The translations under genes were made by a program, and so were the position numbers. A DNA stretch of 5,016 nt from Anaerolineae bacterium (lineage in GTDB: Bacteria > Chloroflexota > Anaerolineae > Anaerolineales > UBA4823): contig JAUXFR010000127.1 in the NCBI GenBank assembly GCA_030622805.1, forward strand, positions 1 through 5,016. Reading direction: 5' to 3'. Below, piece by piece: positions 4,450 to 5,016 of the stretch. Under the pieces are notes generated by a model. It was not told the DNA's origin. It searched no databases and was given only the letters and a program-made list of their open reading frames with translations. The first letter of the stretch is position 1. Every line of letters starts with the position of its first letter.

Positions 4450-5016
4450 TCATGCAGTTGCTTCTTGTAGAAACGCTGCAAGATCACTTTTTAGCTTCTT
4501 CAGGGAAGGCAAGTGGACATACATCATGTGACCAGCTTCGTAGTAAGCGAATGTGATGTTTGATTGTAAACTGGCATCCAATCCCAGGTGGTTGAAAGTA
4601 TATTCGGTTGCAAAATGAGGGGTTGCCAGGTCGTAATAACCACTGCCCACAAATACATTCAGGAATGGGTTAATGGTCATTCCCTGGCGGAGCGTCTCTG
4701 CCACATTGACGTAGCGGTTCTCATGTTCAGCAAAGCTCCAATTTTGCCACAGGTTCGGATTGAGGAATTCATAAGGCAGGTCGCTTTCAAATTCAAGTTC
4801 CGCTCGCACGTATTGGTTAAATGTCGCCGTGTAGGGTCCTGTAATAGCTGACATACTCGGGTCACGTTCAAAGCGCTCGCCGGCCGAGTCACGATCGAGG
4901 CCCGTAAAGCGGCTGTCCAGGCGACCGATGGTACGATTTTCATCCCGTAGAAGTTCTTTTGTGAAACGGAATATCTCGATCCGTAAATCACAACGCTCGA
5001 TATAATCTTCAGCCAA
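4450..5016 (-). CDS. Serine carboxypeptidase-like peptidase S10, C-terminal part (5' end outside window)
   Basis: Open from the right edge to the stop complement at 4450-4452; 189 codons including the stop are visible, and the TTG at the edge is an internal Leu codon rather than a start. The sequence contains ITGPYTATFNQYVRAEL, YVNVAETLRQGMTINPFLNV, VGSGYYDLATPHFATEYTF and FAYYEAGHMMYVH. These fit the bacterial branch of peptidase family S10 (alpha/beta-hydrolase fold), which releases C-terminal residues from peptides, usually outside the cytoplasm. Two members of the catalytic triad are visible: Asp in GYYDLATP (codon 4630-4632) and His in YEAGHMMY (codon 4528-4530). The nucleophilic Ser and any signal peptide lie beyond the window. 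The gene is convergent with hisS and ends in its own terminator. Substrate is unknown. Confidence 0.9.
   Translation of the reverse strand: MAEDYIERCDLRIEIFRFTKELLRDENRTIGRLDSRFTGLDRDSAGERFERDPSMSAITGPYTATFNQYVRAELEFESDLPYEFLNPNLWQNWSFAEHENRYVNVAETLRQGMTINPFLNVFVGSGYYDLATPHFATEYTFNHLGLDASLQSNITFAYYEAGHMMYVHLPSLKKLKSDLAAFLQEATA

Overview
The window is about 5 kb of ordinary chromosomal bacterial DNA at roughly 50% GC. There is no sign of an insertion sequence, prophage, CRISPR array, rRNA or tRNA. The gene content suggests a free-living bacterium with a metabolism able to use amino acids and peptides: a histidine ammonia-lyase-like enzyme, a long eukaryote-like histidyl-tRNA synthetase and a serine carboxypeptidase of family S10. 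A Chloroflexota-type (Anaerolineae-like) host is my guess from the combination and composition. It is low confidence and not proved by anything in the window.

Layout. Positions 2-190 (+) are the last 62 codons of a D-isomer-specific 2-hydroxyacid dehydrogenase. After 32 bases comes a 644-codon MIO-type ammonia-lyase (223-2157, +), probably in the same operon. It has every active-site residue expected of histidine ammonia-lyase but is about 130 residues longer than typical family members. A 377-base gap follows. It holds a strong sigma70-type promoter (2208-2235), a 12-base perfect palindrome just downstream of the predicted transcription start, a short open frame ending in a histidine-rich stretch (five His in seven codons at 2370-2390), and a perfect intrinsic terminator (2468-2493) placed 41 bases before the start of hisS. 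hisS (2535-4166, +) encodes histidyl-tRNA synthetase. A small, poorly supported membrane-type reading frame (to 4414, +) follows. A terminator hairpin (4413-4442) then closes the oppositely oriented 3' part of a peptidase S10 gene (4450-5016, -), which runs off the window.

The most interesting element is the hisS leader. Its His-codon run, an upstream segment (2402-2409) that pairs perfectly with the 5' arm of the terminator, and the terminator itself together make the parts of a classical ribosome-mediated transcription attenuator that would sense charged tRNA-His. Control of hisS is best known through T-box riboswitches in Firmicutes. A His-leader-peptide attenuator in front of hisS, rather than in front of a his biosynthetic operon, is uncommon, and I infer it may be undescribed in this lineage.

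How the genes fit together. The ammonia-lyase would remove histidine (to urocanate) and HisRS uses histidine for tRNA charging, and the predicted histidine-starvation sensor sits between them. The lyase lies upstream of the leader promoter, so only hisS and anything co-transcribed after it would be under attenuator control. The S10 peptidase is convergent and separately transcribed.
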